Assembly (NCBI GenBank): GCA_964385715.1
Contig: CAYLRE010000109.1
Coordinates: 1-13,810, forward strand
Length of the DNA stretch: 13,810 bases
Origin: MB-PLM-2 sp964385715
GTDB taxonomy: Bacteria; Planctomycetota; Planctomycetia; Pirellulales; UBA7805
Direction: 5' to 3'
In this document: piece by piece, positions 5,724-13,240 of the stretch
Numbering within the stretch: position 1 is the stretch's first letter
How the letters are laid out: the number at the start of each line of letters is the position of its first letter
Position numbers and translations under genes: made by a program
Notes under the pieces: model-generated
What the model saw: only the letters and a program-made list of their open reading frames with translations
The model's database searches: none
Told to the model about the DNA's origin: nothing

Positions 5724-7481
5724 CTACTCGGACTCCGTCTGCAGCGTAGCCAGCACCTGATCGGGGTGGACAATGGATCCGACCGTCGGAGCTTCATAGG
5801 CAGTCGATGCCGACAAAGGTGAGTCGTGCAGCACGCGTCCGTCCGCTTTGGCAAAAATCGACGCATGCTTGATCATCTTGGTTAGTCGCTCGGCCTCCGC
5901 GGCATGAAGCCGGTGCGTTTTCTCGGCCGCCTGCAACTTCGTGTTTGCCGTTTCCAGCAGGCTCGCTGCCATCGCGGCGGTTCGCTTGTCGTCTGCTTCG
6001 GATTGCTCGACCTGGGATTCGAGCGAGGCCAGTTCTCGCACGTAGGTGTGCTGTTCAAGAATCCGTAGCTGATGTTGGAGTTGCGCGAGTGCGTGTCGCT
6101 GTTCCGCAAGCTTGAGCTGATCTTCGTTGAGCTGCATCGCCGTGACGTAGCCCTTCTTGATGACCCGCTCCGACCACTTCAGGCGACGATCGGCCGCATC
6201 GACCTTGCCTTGCATCTCGTCGATCGTCTCGACGATGTCCTGCTTCTGCCGCGGGAATTCGCCCTCCGTGTACTCGACCAGGGCCAGCTTCGCTGCCTTG
6301 ACGGCCAACGCGCTTTGTGAGATGTCGAGTTCGTTCTCCGACGTCACGAGGGCGAGATCCTCTCGTGCCCGTTCCATCTCAATAGCGGCCTGCTCGGCAT
6401 CGGCTTCCGTCTTGCGAAGTTCGTCCTCTAGACCGGTGACATCGAACCGCACGATCACATCGCCGGCACGAACCGAGGTCCCGTGCGCAACGATACTCTC
6501 GATAGGTAGGCTCTGCGTGATCGCGGCATGAACCGGATGGCGATGTTGCGACGCATCATTCGTGACTGTTCTTGGAGAATTGGGCCTTGTGAGAGTGTCT
6601 TGCTTTTCTTCAAGTCTGGCCAATCGTTTTCTCGCCAATTGCCGAGTTGTTTCACGCATAGCGAGATTAACTCTTCGCTTCGCCTTCTGCACCTTTTCAG
6701 TGCGGCGAATACGTTCGACATCGGTCTCCGCAAGTTGCACCTGACGATCCAGAATCGACAACTGACGTTGGTGCGCGGAGCTGTCGAATTCTTTCAGTTT
6801 CTGCTGAGCGGACCGAAGCTTCTCGTCGGCTTCGGTTTTGGCGGCGAGGTCCGTTTCCAGGCCGAACTGGCTGACGAGACCCTTCTCGGCCAAGCGTTCT
6901 GACCATACGAGTCGCGATTCGGCCAGTTTTAGACGGCGCTGGGCGAGTTCGACTTCACCGAGCAGATCCTGTCGCTGACGCGTCGCCTCACCGTGGCGAT
7001 ACGCCTCACGCTCAAGGCGAAGTAACTTGAGGGCCCGTGTCGCGGTCGCGAGTTCTTGTTGTCGCTTCAGTTCGCGGATCGTTTCCTCTTGTTCCGCGAT
7101 CTTGTGTTCCGCTTCGGCCGATGTCAGGCGTACCTGAGAGAGAAGCAGCTGTGAAGCGAGCGAAGTCGTCGGAATTTCTGTTCGTTCTTGGCGCGGCGAA
7201 TCTGCGTCGGCTCGCGGCGGTAGCGAGACGTCGACAGGGGTGGCTGTGACGTCGTTCTCGGTGACCGCAGATTGTCCGGCCGGAATCGCTAGTTGTTCGG
7301 TGGTGGAGTCACGTGTACTGTCGGCGAGTTCCGACGACTCGGGAGCGTGCGTAGACGGCTTTCCGGTCGGCATGACGGCAGCAGCGACCGGCTTTCCTGG
7401 CCCGTTATTTTTCCAGGCTAGGAATACAGCACCGCCCAGGACAACGACGCCGAGCATCGAGATGGATAGAAGTCGAATCAT
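5724..7481 (-). CDS. HlyD/MacA-like periplasmic adaptor (membrane fusion protein) with a duplicated coiled-coil hairpin
   Basis: This 585-residue protein should join an inner-membrane pump to a TolC-type channel. Residues 2-23 form an N-terminal membrane anchor, followed by a linker of low complexity to about 105. Residues 106-300 are a first coiled coil. Residues 317-347 look like the first half of a lipoyl domain (VRAGDVIVRFD), 349-540 a second coiled-coil hairpin, and 542-581 the second lipoyl half (IFAKADGRV, VGSIVHPDQVLATL). The two hairpins align without gaps at an offset of 243 residues (for example WSER at 193 and 436, YxxGExxRQxQD at 161 and 404). The chain ends right after the lipoyl half, so the beta-barrel and membrane-proximal domains normal in MacA-type adaptors are absent. 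It converges with the TolC-like gene, 16 bases away. No pump gene is seen. Confidence 0.8.
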   Translation of the reverse strand: MIRLLSISMLGVVVLGGAVFLAWKNNGPGKPVAAAVMPTGKPSTHAPESSELADSTRDSTTEQLAIPAGQSAVTENDVTATPVDVSLPPRADADSPRQERTEIPTTSLASQLLLSQVRLTSAEAEHKIAEQEETIRELKRQQELATATRALKLLRLEREAYRHGEATRQRQDLLGEVELAQRRLKLAESRLVWSERLAEKGLVSQFGLETDLAAKTEADEKLRSAQQKLKEFDSSAHQRQLSILDRQVQLAETDVERIRRTEKVQKAKRRVNLAMRETTRQLARKRLARLEEKQDTLTRPNSPRTVTNDASQHRHPVHAAITQSLPIESIVAHGTSVRAGDVIVRFDVTGLEDELRKTEADAEQAAIEMERAREDLALVTSENELDISQSALAVKAAKLALVEYTEGEFPRQKQDIVETIDEMQGKVDAADRRLKWSERVIKKGYVTAMQLNEDQLKLAEQRHALAQLQHQLRILEQHTYVRELASLESQVEQSEADDKRTAAMAASLLETANTKLQAAEKTHRLHAAEAERLTKMIKHASIFAKADGRVLHDSPLSASTAYEAPTVGSIVHPDQVLATLQTESE

Positions 7482-7564
7482 ATCGAGTATCGATCACGGC
7501 TTGCGGCTTCCTGCACGGCTGGACAAAAAAGGGAAGGCGAGCGCGACGAGGTGGGTAATTATCT

Positions 7565-7593
7565 ATTTTCGGCTTGCGAAGAGCGGTTGTCAA
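7565..7593 (-). promoter_or_regulatory. Candidate sigma-70-type promoter of the adaptor gene
   Basis: On the minus strand a perfect TTGACA (7588-7593) is followed after exactly 17 bases by GAAAAT (7565-7570), four of six matches to TATAAT. Transcription would start near 7558, leaving a leader of about 77 bases before the ATG at 7481. The -35 box lies inside one copy of a repeated 12-base motif. It was found by eye; there is no experimental support. Confidence 0.45.
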
Positions 7594-7636
7594 CAGAATG
7601 GTTCTTCGCGAGGACGACTGCCCCTGTTAACAGAAT
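7588..7636 (-). repeat. Direct repeat ATTCTGTTRACA overlapping the candidate -35 box
   Basis: Minus-strand copies ATTCTGTTGACA (7588-7599) and ATTCTGTTAACA (7625-7636) match at 11 of 12 bases and start 37 bases apart. The first contains the -35 hexamer, so the pair could be a regulator's binding sites, or a relic of a small duplication. Confidence 0.35.
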
Positions 7637-7810
7637 CGGACCGATAGACGTTGTCGCATGCGAATTTTCAGCCGTCGCGACCGAGCGCTGCCGAGATTCC
7701 CCGCAATGCGAACCGATCCGTAGGCAGAGTCGACCTATCTTGCCACGGCTTGATCGTGAAGATGTCGCGAATCGTGCCCGTTAACCGCGTGTCCGGCTGC
7801 TGAGCGTGGG

Positions 7811-8566
7811 CTACTGCTGGCGACGCTTTTTCGGACGCCGTACTCGGAAGAGGCATGCCAGTGCTGCACCGGCCAGGCCCAGGAACAAAGCGGACGGTTC
7901 GGGGACGCTTGCCAAGCCTGAGGGATTCGAGGTGCTGGTCGCGAAGGTAAATGCGGTCACATCCGTGGCATGCTGGTGGTCGATTTCCAGGACCAAGGTC
8001 ATCGAGAATGGCGAGAAAAGCGATGCTACGCTGAAGGTCGATGACCCGGAAAAGGCTGGGCTGTCGAGCAGGCCGAAATCGTGGATCGGAGTGTTCGTTG
8101 CAAAGGCGGTATTGCCAGAGTCGATGAAGGACTTGGCGGTCACTGTGCCCGTGGTCATGCCGGCAATCGAACTCGTGAATTCAACATTGCTGGTCGGAGT
8201 CGTGAGATAGTCGGTGTCGGTCGCCGTGATGCGCATTCGTCCTACCGTCGGACCACCGATCGAAAGATTGACCAGCTGGAGTTCGGGATCGATCCCGGTT
8301 CGAGGGGTGGTCGTGGCGGCCACGGTTAGGGTCATGCCGTCGATCAATTCGGTGATCGTAAGGACCTCATCTTCCGTCGCGAGAGGACCGGCATCGTCGG
8401 CCGAGTCCCCATCAGATACCAAGAACGCTGGCGCAGTCGGATTCCCAAAATCGTCGACCGGAACAACCGAAATCGCTAGCGTGGCGTCCGCTCCGCGAGC
8501 GACGAGTAGCGTCAGACAGATGGTGAGGAAGGAACCCGCGAGGGCCCGTTTTGTCGTTCGAGTCAT
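7811..8566 (-). CDS. PEP-CTERM domain surface protein
   Basis: This 251-residue exported protein ends with the PEP-CTERM sorting signal: VPEP at 221-224, a hydrophobic helix of about 16 residues (226-241) and a basic tail RVRRPKKRRQQ. In this family an exosortase recognises and cuts the signal, and the protein is then attached to the surface or released. Residues 1-28 form the signal peptide (TKR, then a hydrophobic stretch, likely cut after ADA). The middle, 30-215, is rich in Thr, Ser, Ala and Asp, has almost no cysteine or lysine, and looks like a beta-rich surface domain without a recognisable fold. The ATG at 8566 is preferred over a GTG two codons earlier because GGAGAAG lies about eight bases ahead of it. 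No exosortase gene is in the window. The specific function is unknown. Confidence 0.85.
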   Translation of the reverse strand: MTRTTKRALAGSFLTICLTLLVARGADATLAISVVPVDDFGNPTAPAFLVSDGDSADDAGPLATEDEVLTITELIDGMTLTVAATTTPRTGIDPELQLVNLSIGGPTVGRMRITATDTDYLTTPTSNVEFTSSIAGMTTGTVTAKSFIDSGNTAFATNTPIHDFGLLDSPAFSGSSTFSVASLFSPFSMTLVLEIDHQHATDVTAFTFATSTSNPSGLASVPEPSALFLGLAGAALACLFRVRRPKKRRQQ

Positions 8567-8974
8567 TGCCACTTCTCCATATCTATAAAAGGCTTGCCGG
8601 AAGCCTTGCCTGTTCTGGTTTTTCGTTACTATCGGTCTATCGGCTGTTTGCTTGTTCTCGATGCAAAAAGCCGCAAAGAAACTCCAGCGCTAACCCACAT
8701 CCGTTGGCGTGGAATGAGCGCAAGAGCCTCGCTGCGGCTTCTCGGTAGACGTCAAGTTTTCGTACTAAACACTGGCCATTCCCGTGATGACGCATCGGCG
8801 CGCAGGTATGCGTTCCGGTTTTCAGCGGGCTAATTACCAAACTGAGGCCAGCTGGTGCCAGAGGGATTCTCGTTTTGCGGGAGAAAATGATTCCGCCTGC
8901 AAGCGTCGCTGGCAACGCTGTCGCGGTGTGGAGTTGCCATGCTCGCGGAGACGCATGGGATTTTCAGCTTAGAT
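8567..8974. other. Intergenic region between the STN zinc-ribbon gene and the PEP-CTERM gene
   Basis: Besides the leader hairpin I see nothing clear in these 408 bases. No intrinsic terminator follows the stop of the upstream gene, and a TTGACG on the minus strand near 8750 has no -10 partner at a proper distance. The short open frames show no domain, signal peptide or membrane segment. Confidence 0.5.
8589..8607 (-). promoter_or_regulatory. Hairpin just upstream of the PEP-CTERM gene
   Basis: The arms AAGGCTT and AAGCCTT form seven perfect pairs around a five-base loop. On the minus strand the stem is followed by a short TTTT and then the ribosome site (8572-8578). It may be a leader structure that controls translation or early termination, but four T residues make a weak terminator. 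It lies 23 bases before the ATG. Confidence 0.4.
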
Positions 8975-10999
8975 TTAGCGCGTGCGCCAGCGGGCGAGAG
9001 CCGTTTCGATCTCGGCCTGTACGTCAGGAAGCTGTCGCACGATTAGGCAGCGGCTCACACGATCGAAGGCCATCGTCCCCTGCCCTTGCCCGGGGTCGGC
9101 TTGCTGTTGGTCGCCGACGTGATTCGGCTTCAGCCAGCTGCCGGGCGCGATCGCTGCTTCTATGCGAGCGATCAGCTTCTCGGCACTTTCGGCGTCGGTC
9201 GCCAATTCGGAGACGGGATAAAACTCGACATCGTACGCATCAAGCTGCGTGGCCTCCGTGGTGATCTTGATTAGCCCGTAATTGACCACGTGATAGGTCA
9301 GGTTGTGGGGGCGAAGCAGTTTGGCCAGAGCATCCGACAGCGGAACGGTGTTGACCTGGAGGTCGCTCGGCTCTTTGCCGGAGATACCAGCGGCAGCCAG
9401 GGCGAATTCATCGATTGCGATCGTGATCTTGGCACGATGTCCAAGGCGGTCGGCCAGCGAGCGGAGCGTGTCGTCACCGGTGCCACGTACGCTCACCTTT
9501 CTGGCGAGCATTTCGCGTCCAAGTGCGCTGCGTGTCTTAAGCGAAGCGAGTTTGGGATTGAGTCGGGTTTTGGGTGTGCCACCTCTGGCAACTCGAAGCT
9601 TGTCCCAGAACGCAACGATCGAGATTTGGACGTCGGCCGTCTGTGTAATCGTGAGGCTTCCGTCCGCGGTGTCGATCTTGCCGCGTCCCCCGGCACTTTC
9701 CCACGACATGGGGGCGATGACAGTGCGGATGATTTTGGCCAGCTCACGACGCGATGCCCGGCTCTTGGCCAAATCTTCGGTGCGATGAGGGGCTGTTGTG
9801 AGGCGAGCTGTGTCCTGCGGCGGTACCGTAATGATGACCCGTGGGCCAGTGGCGATGTAGCTCAGCCCTGCTCGTTTGGTGATTGCGGAGAGTACCTCGC
9901 CAAGTGCGGCATCTTGCAGGACCACGGTTGTCGGGCTCTGCGGCGAGCGTCCCACTCTAGCCAAGGTAGCCGCATCGTAATCGATTGGCATGGCGGTCAT
10001 CGCCGATAGCGAATTGATAATGTTTTGCCAGGGTACCTTCTCGAATTTCACCTCTCCGACCTTGAGTGCCAGGCGAGCCGTTACGTCGAAGTCGGCGGCA
10101 GGCAACTTGGGCCGTGCAGATGGTGTGGGCGTCTGTACCTCGGGCGACGCGTCCTCTGCCTCGGAAGAGTTCTCTTCTATTGGCCGTTGAGGTGGTCGAG
10201 CGGCCAGCTTGTCTTGCTGGGCCAGGCTGTCGGCCGGCTTGTTTACAGCGTCTTGGTCAACGGCGTCCTTTTCGACCGCTTCGTCCTTGATGGTGGTCGC
10301 GGGCGTTTCTGATGCGTTGCTGAGCTCTGACTTACTGCTCGCCGTCTTTTCGACGATCGGTGTTTGCTCGGCGTCGACAACCTTTGCCGGTGATGGTTTG
10401 GCCTTTTCCTGCGCTGCACGAGAAGGCTCGGCCGTGACGGCTTTGTCAGATGCTTCGGCGTGGTCGCCTGTCTCGCTGACGGTCCCTTTCTCGGTTGTCT
10501 CTTCGGCATCCGCTACGACTTTGTCGGACGTCGCGACCGTGGCCGGTTCCGTCGGTGCAACTTCGTCGTCTCCGGCGAATAGCAGGTAACCACCACCCAC
10601 GATGGCAAGCGACACGAGTACGCCTGCAGAACCGATCGTGAACCACTTGATCCAAGTTGGCTTGGGTATGGTGGGGATCGTGCCGAATGAATCGGCAGCC
10701 GCGACCTCGTCCATGCTCGCTGTCGAGGCCATCGCCGATTCTGGTAGCGGTGGTGGTGTTGGCGGCGTGGGTGTTTGATTGGCGGCGGCAGCCGTCGTTG
10801 CCGTGCCTGTGCGGGGGGCGGAAGACGCCACGGCCGCGCCGGTTGCTGCCGCTAATTCTTCGGCTCCCATGTCCTCTGGCGGCTCGACCTGCACCATGCT
10901 ATTGCACTTCGGGCAGGGCAGAATCTTTCCGATCAACTTCGCGTCGCGCACGCGGAGCGCCGCGTTGCAGGTAACACAGATGACGCGAAATGGTTCCAT
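8975..10999 (-). CDS. Zinc-ribbon, single-pass membrane protein with two periplasmic STN-like modules
   Basis: This 674-residue protein is of unknown function. Residues 6-38 are a zinc ribbon (C8, C11, C29, C32; CVTC and CPKC) of the type seen at the start of many planctomycete membrane proteins. A Pro/Ala/Thr-rich linker runs to 115. Residues 117-141 are one membrane helix, with KPTWIKW before it, which puts the ribbon in the cytoplasm. An acidic, disordered linker covers 142-300. Two similar modules follow: an STN-like domain at 320-393 and 500-580, each with a trailing segment carrying IAPxSW (428-433 and 617-622) and a final segment SLTITQTADVQ or CLIVRQLPDVQ. STN domains form the N-terminal part of secretins and TonB receptors. 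No secretin barrel follows. It lies 45 bases after the next gene upstream, probably in one operon. No clear ribosome site is seen. Confidence 0.75.
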   Translation of the reverse strand: MEPFRVICVTCNAALRVRDAKLIGKILPCPKCNSMVQVEPPEDMGAEELAAATGAAVASSAPRTGTATTAAAANQTPTPPTPPPLPESAMASTASMDEVAAADSFGTIPTIPKPTWIKWFTIGSAGVLVSLAIVGGGYLLFAGDDEVAPTEPATVATSDKVVADAEETTEKGTVSETGDHAEASDKAVTAEPSRAAQEKAKPSPAKVVDAEQTPIVEKTASSKSELSNASETPATTIKDEAVEKDAVDQDAVNKPADSLAQQDKLAARPPQRPIEENSSEAEDASPEVQTPTPSARPKLPAADFDVTARLALKVGEVKFEKVPWQNIINSLSAMTAMPIDYDAATLARVGRSPQSPTTVVLQDAALGEVLSAITKRAGLSYIATGPRVIITVPPQDTARLTTAPHRTEDLAKSRASRRELAKIIRTVIAPMSWESAGGRGKIDTADGSLTITQTADVQISIVAFWDKLRVARGGTPKTRLNPKLASLKTRSALGREMLARKVSVRGTGDDTLRSLADRLGHRAKITIAIDEFALAAAGISGKEPSDLQVNTVPLSDALAKLLRPHNLTYHVVNYGLIKITTEATQLDAYDVEFYPVSELATDAESAEKLIARIEAAIAPGSWLKPNHVGDQQQADPGQGQGTMAFDRVSRCLIVRQLPDVQAEIETALARWRTR

Positions 11000-11044
11000 G
11001 CCGGATTCGATTCGTTGACTTGGGGAGTCAGGAGTTGGAAGTCG

Positions 11045-13129
11045 TTATGGATTCGGGATCGGCGTGTTTTCTGTCAGGTTGACGAACTCTTCCGGGAGTG
11101 TGTCCCGCCTGGCAGCCGCCTGAGCACGCGTCGTGATCACGATCGCGTCGTCTCCGCCTTTGAATTTTTCTTTGAGGATGTAGACCAGCTTCTGCGCTGG
11201 GTCGGAGAGCTCGGTCGCCGTTTTGTCGGGGTTCGCCTGTTGGACAATCGCGTTGAGGATCTTCCGGATAGAACGGTCCCGCATGTCGAGCCCGAACGAC
11301 TGGTTCTTGGTGATACCTTCCAATTGTAGGTCACTGCCGAGAATCACGATGCGAATCCCGACGTCCTCACTTAACATCTGGAGTGATTTTTCCAGCGAAC
11401 TGCGGTCAAAGCTCAGGGAAGTTTTCTCGCCGAGGCGTTCCTCTAAGGTCCGCTTGCGGCGGGCGATCGTAGTGGACGGGCCTGTTGATGTGTCTCCGGC
11501 CCTCGCTCGAGCGGTCTCCCAGAGCGTCAAATCGATAGCCGAGGCGAGATGGGCCGCCGCACTCGCGGGCAAATAACATCGCACCACGCCGAATCGGCCG
11601 TCACGGTCGTGCCGGGTGTAGTGAGCGACACTGCGGAGCATTTCCGGAAAATCCCACAGAACGTCACGACTATAAGAGTGGATCGACAGCGTCTTGAGAT
11701 GATCTTTAGCACGTCGGGGCGACTGGTCGATTCGCTTGTGGAATTCGCGAGCGGCGATGCGAGGCAAGACTTCACGCAGCGTGAAAATCTGTAGCTCCGC
11801 GAACAATCGTTCCTCGAGATGCAGACTGAGCACGCCGCCCTGGATACCACTGTCTGGTCCGAGCATCCAGGTGATCGATTCACGCATCGGTGCCAGGCGT
11901 TGGCCGTAGAGCTTCTCTCGTTCGCTTTGCAAATAGTCCGACGAGAAGAGGATGTTGATGTGACGGTCACGGTCGACTCGGTCGTTGAGTTCGCTGAGCG
12001 GGTGCACCAGGGGAGCACCACCGGTGTCGGCGGCCTGAAGTTCATCGATAACCTCGCGGGGAGCCAACACCATGCGATCTCGGTCCGGGAAAAAGTAGAC
12101 AAGCGGCGGCTGAACTGGCTGCGTCTCGGCCAACGCGGCCTGACGTGCTTGCTGCCAAGATTTCCTCGCTTCCTTCCCTTCGGCCTGCTCGTTGTCGATT
12201 ATTCCTCCCTCGACTAGATTTTCGTCGAGAGGAGATTTTGGATAAACAACAACTGCCAGCAGCGGCGACATTCGATCCGATTCCCCAAGCATGATGTCGA
12301 GGCGGCGGATTTCTTGAAGATCGTGACCACTGGCGGCCTCGATCCATTGCTGCCATTCGTCCCCGGCGGGGCCGAGTCCGGCGAGCAAGGCCTTTCCGTA
12401 GCCGGCGGTGAGTAGTTCCTGCGGACGGAGCGTACAGACGACTTGCGTACCAGAGGGGACATGACGAAGTGTGGGTGGTAGACCGGCGGTAGGAGATGCC
12501 CAAAGAGTCTGGCCATCATCGGGCATGGCGATCTCGCGTGGCGGAGTGGCGGCTCGTTGTTTCTCTTCGTCTTTCTTGGGACTGATGGCGGCAGCATCTG
12601 TTTCTAATGCGGGCGCTATCGCACCAGGTGCGGACGTATCTAGCGGAGTTTCTGCGATCGCCTCGTCGCCGGTTGGAGTATCATTTCCGCCTCCCAGGGA
12701 GAATGCGAGGGTGACGATGAGCGCCACTGCAGCCAGCGAGCAAGCGGAGATCCACAACGTCTTCTTGCCGGTAAGATTGCCTCGCTCGGCCATGCGTCTG
12801 CTCGGCCGCCGGGAGTCATCCGCCACAATTGTCGAAGCGGATGGGGCGTCTTCTTGCGGAGTTGCGTTTTCAGGTTGTTTCGAGGGCGAGAAGGGTGGCG
12901 GTGCCGCCGGGGATGCGATCCGGCGAAGTAGCACGTCGCATTGCTCACGGCTTACGATCTCTTGCTCGACAAGCCAGCTGGCTAGCTCTGCCGCCGTCGG
13001 TTCCAGGGAGGTGCCTCCATTGGCCGCGAAGTTTTGGAAGCGACGAGCCACTTCGACCATGCGAGTTGGCCCCAATAGGCCGCTCCGCGAGAGTTGCTTC
13101 CAAAGTGCCTCGATGGTTACTTTCGCCAT
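11045..13129 (-). CDS. Single-pass membrane protein with a kinase-linked N-terminal helical domain and a C-terminal STN-like domain
   Basis: I do not recognise a function for this 694-residue protein. Residues 6-71 (LWKQLSRSGLL, then AELASWLVEQEIVSREQCDVLL) resemble a small helical domain attached to planctomycete Ser/Thr kinases, where SGLL and a later LVxxGLLTxxQxxxLL pattern recur; here no kinase domain follows. A Pro/Ser linker leads to a membrane helix at 124-145, with RR and KK before it, so the N-terminus is cytoplasmic. Residues 215-545 form a large unassigned extracytoplasmic domain. Residues 566-668 resemble an STN domain (SLEKSLQMLSEDVGIRIVI, then SIRKILNAIVQQ, ending DAIVITTR). 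It lies 45 bases before the zinc-ribbon STN gene and 102 bases after the threonine aldolase gene. The ATG at 13129 has GGAG only two bases ahead, so its ribosome site is poor. Confidence 0.7.
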   Translation of the reverse strand: MAKVTIEALWKQLSRSGLLGPTRMVEVARRFQNFAANGGTSLEPTAAELASWLVEQEIVSREQCDVLLRRIASPAAPPPFSPSKQPENATPQEDAPSASTIVADDSRRPSRRMAERGNLTGKKTLWISACSLAAVALIVTLAFSLGGGNDTPTGDEAIAETPLDTSAPGAIAPALETDAAAISPKKDEEKQRAATPPREIAMPDDGQTLWASPTAGLPPTLRHVPSGTQVVCTLRPQELLTAGYGKALLAGLGPAGDEWQQWIEAASGHDLQEIRRLDIMLGESDRMSPLLAVVVYPKSPLDENLVEGGIIDNEQAEGKEARKSWQQARQAALAETQPVQPPLVYFFPDRDRMVLAPREVIDELQAADTGGAPLVHPLSELNDRVDRDRHINILFSSDYLQSEREKLYGQRLAPMRESITWMLGPDSGIQGGVLSLHLEERLFAELQIFTLREVLPRIAAREFHKRIDQSPRRAKDHLKTLSIHSYSRDVLWDFPEMLRSVAHYTRHDRDGRFGVVRCYLPASAAAHLASAIDLTLWETARARAGDTSTGPSTTIARRKRTLEERLGEKTSLSFDRSSLEKSLQMLSEDVGIRIVILGSDLQLEGITKNQSFGLDMRDRSIRKILNAIVQQANPDKTATELSDPAQKLVYILKEKFKGGDDAIVITTRAQAAARRDTLPEEFVNLTENTPIPNP

Positions 13130-13210
13130 GGCTCCGCTGGCCGCCTCAAAGTCGATATTGCCTGCCGGCTGCTTTGAAGTTGAGCGGTTCCGGCGTCCGC
13201 TCGTTCTGTC

Positions 13211-13240
13211 GTGTTGTTAGACTGCGTGTTGTTAGACTGC
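13211..13240. repeat. Perfect 15-bp tandem repeat across the threonine aldolase stop codon
   Basis: GTGTTGTTAGACTGC occurs twice back to back (13211-13225 and 13226-13240). On the minus strand the unit GCAGTCTAACAACAC contains the TAA stop of the aldolase gene. Because the unit is 15 bases long, the second copy supplies another TAA in the same frame. Confidence 0.95.

Larger units (their letters stand above)
7482..7810. other. Intergenic region between the PEP-CTERM gene and the adaptor gene
   Basis: These 329 bases hold the candidate adaptor promoter and the 12-base direct repeat. No hairpin followed by a T-tract was found after the PEP-CTERM stop, so it is unclear where that transcript ends. 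No open frame here looks like a protein. Confidence 0.5.

Noticed and set aside
9290..10009. 239-codon plus-strand open frame opposite the zinc-ribbon STN gene
   Set aside because: The protein has no domain or natural composition, and the opposite strand encodes a coherent multi-domain protein.
13182..13202. Hairpin GAGCGG/CCGCTC between the aldolase and STN genes
   Set aside because: Six pairs with a nine-base loop and no T-tract is too weak to call a terminator in GC-rich DNA.
12471..13220. 249-codon plus-strand open frame opposite the other STN gene
   Set aside because: It is a low-complexity Ala/Ser/Arg-rich shadow of a real gene, with no ribosome site or family features.
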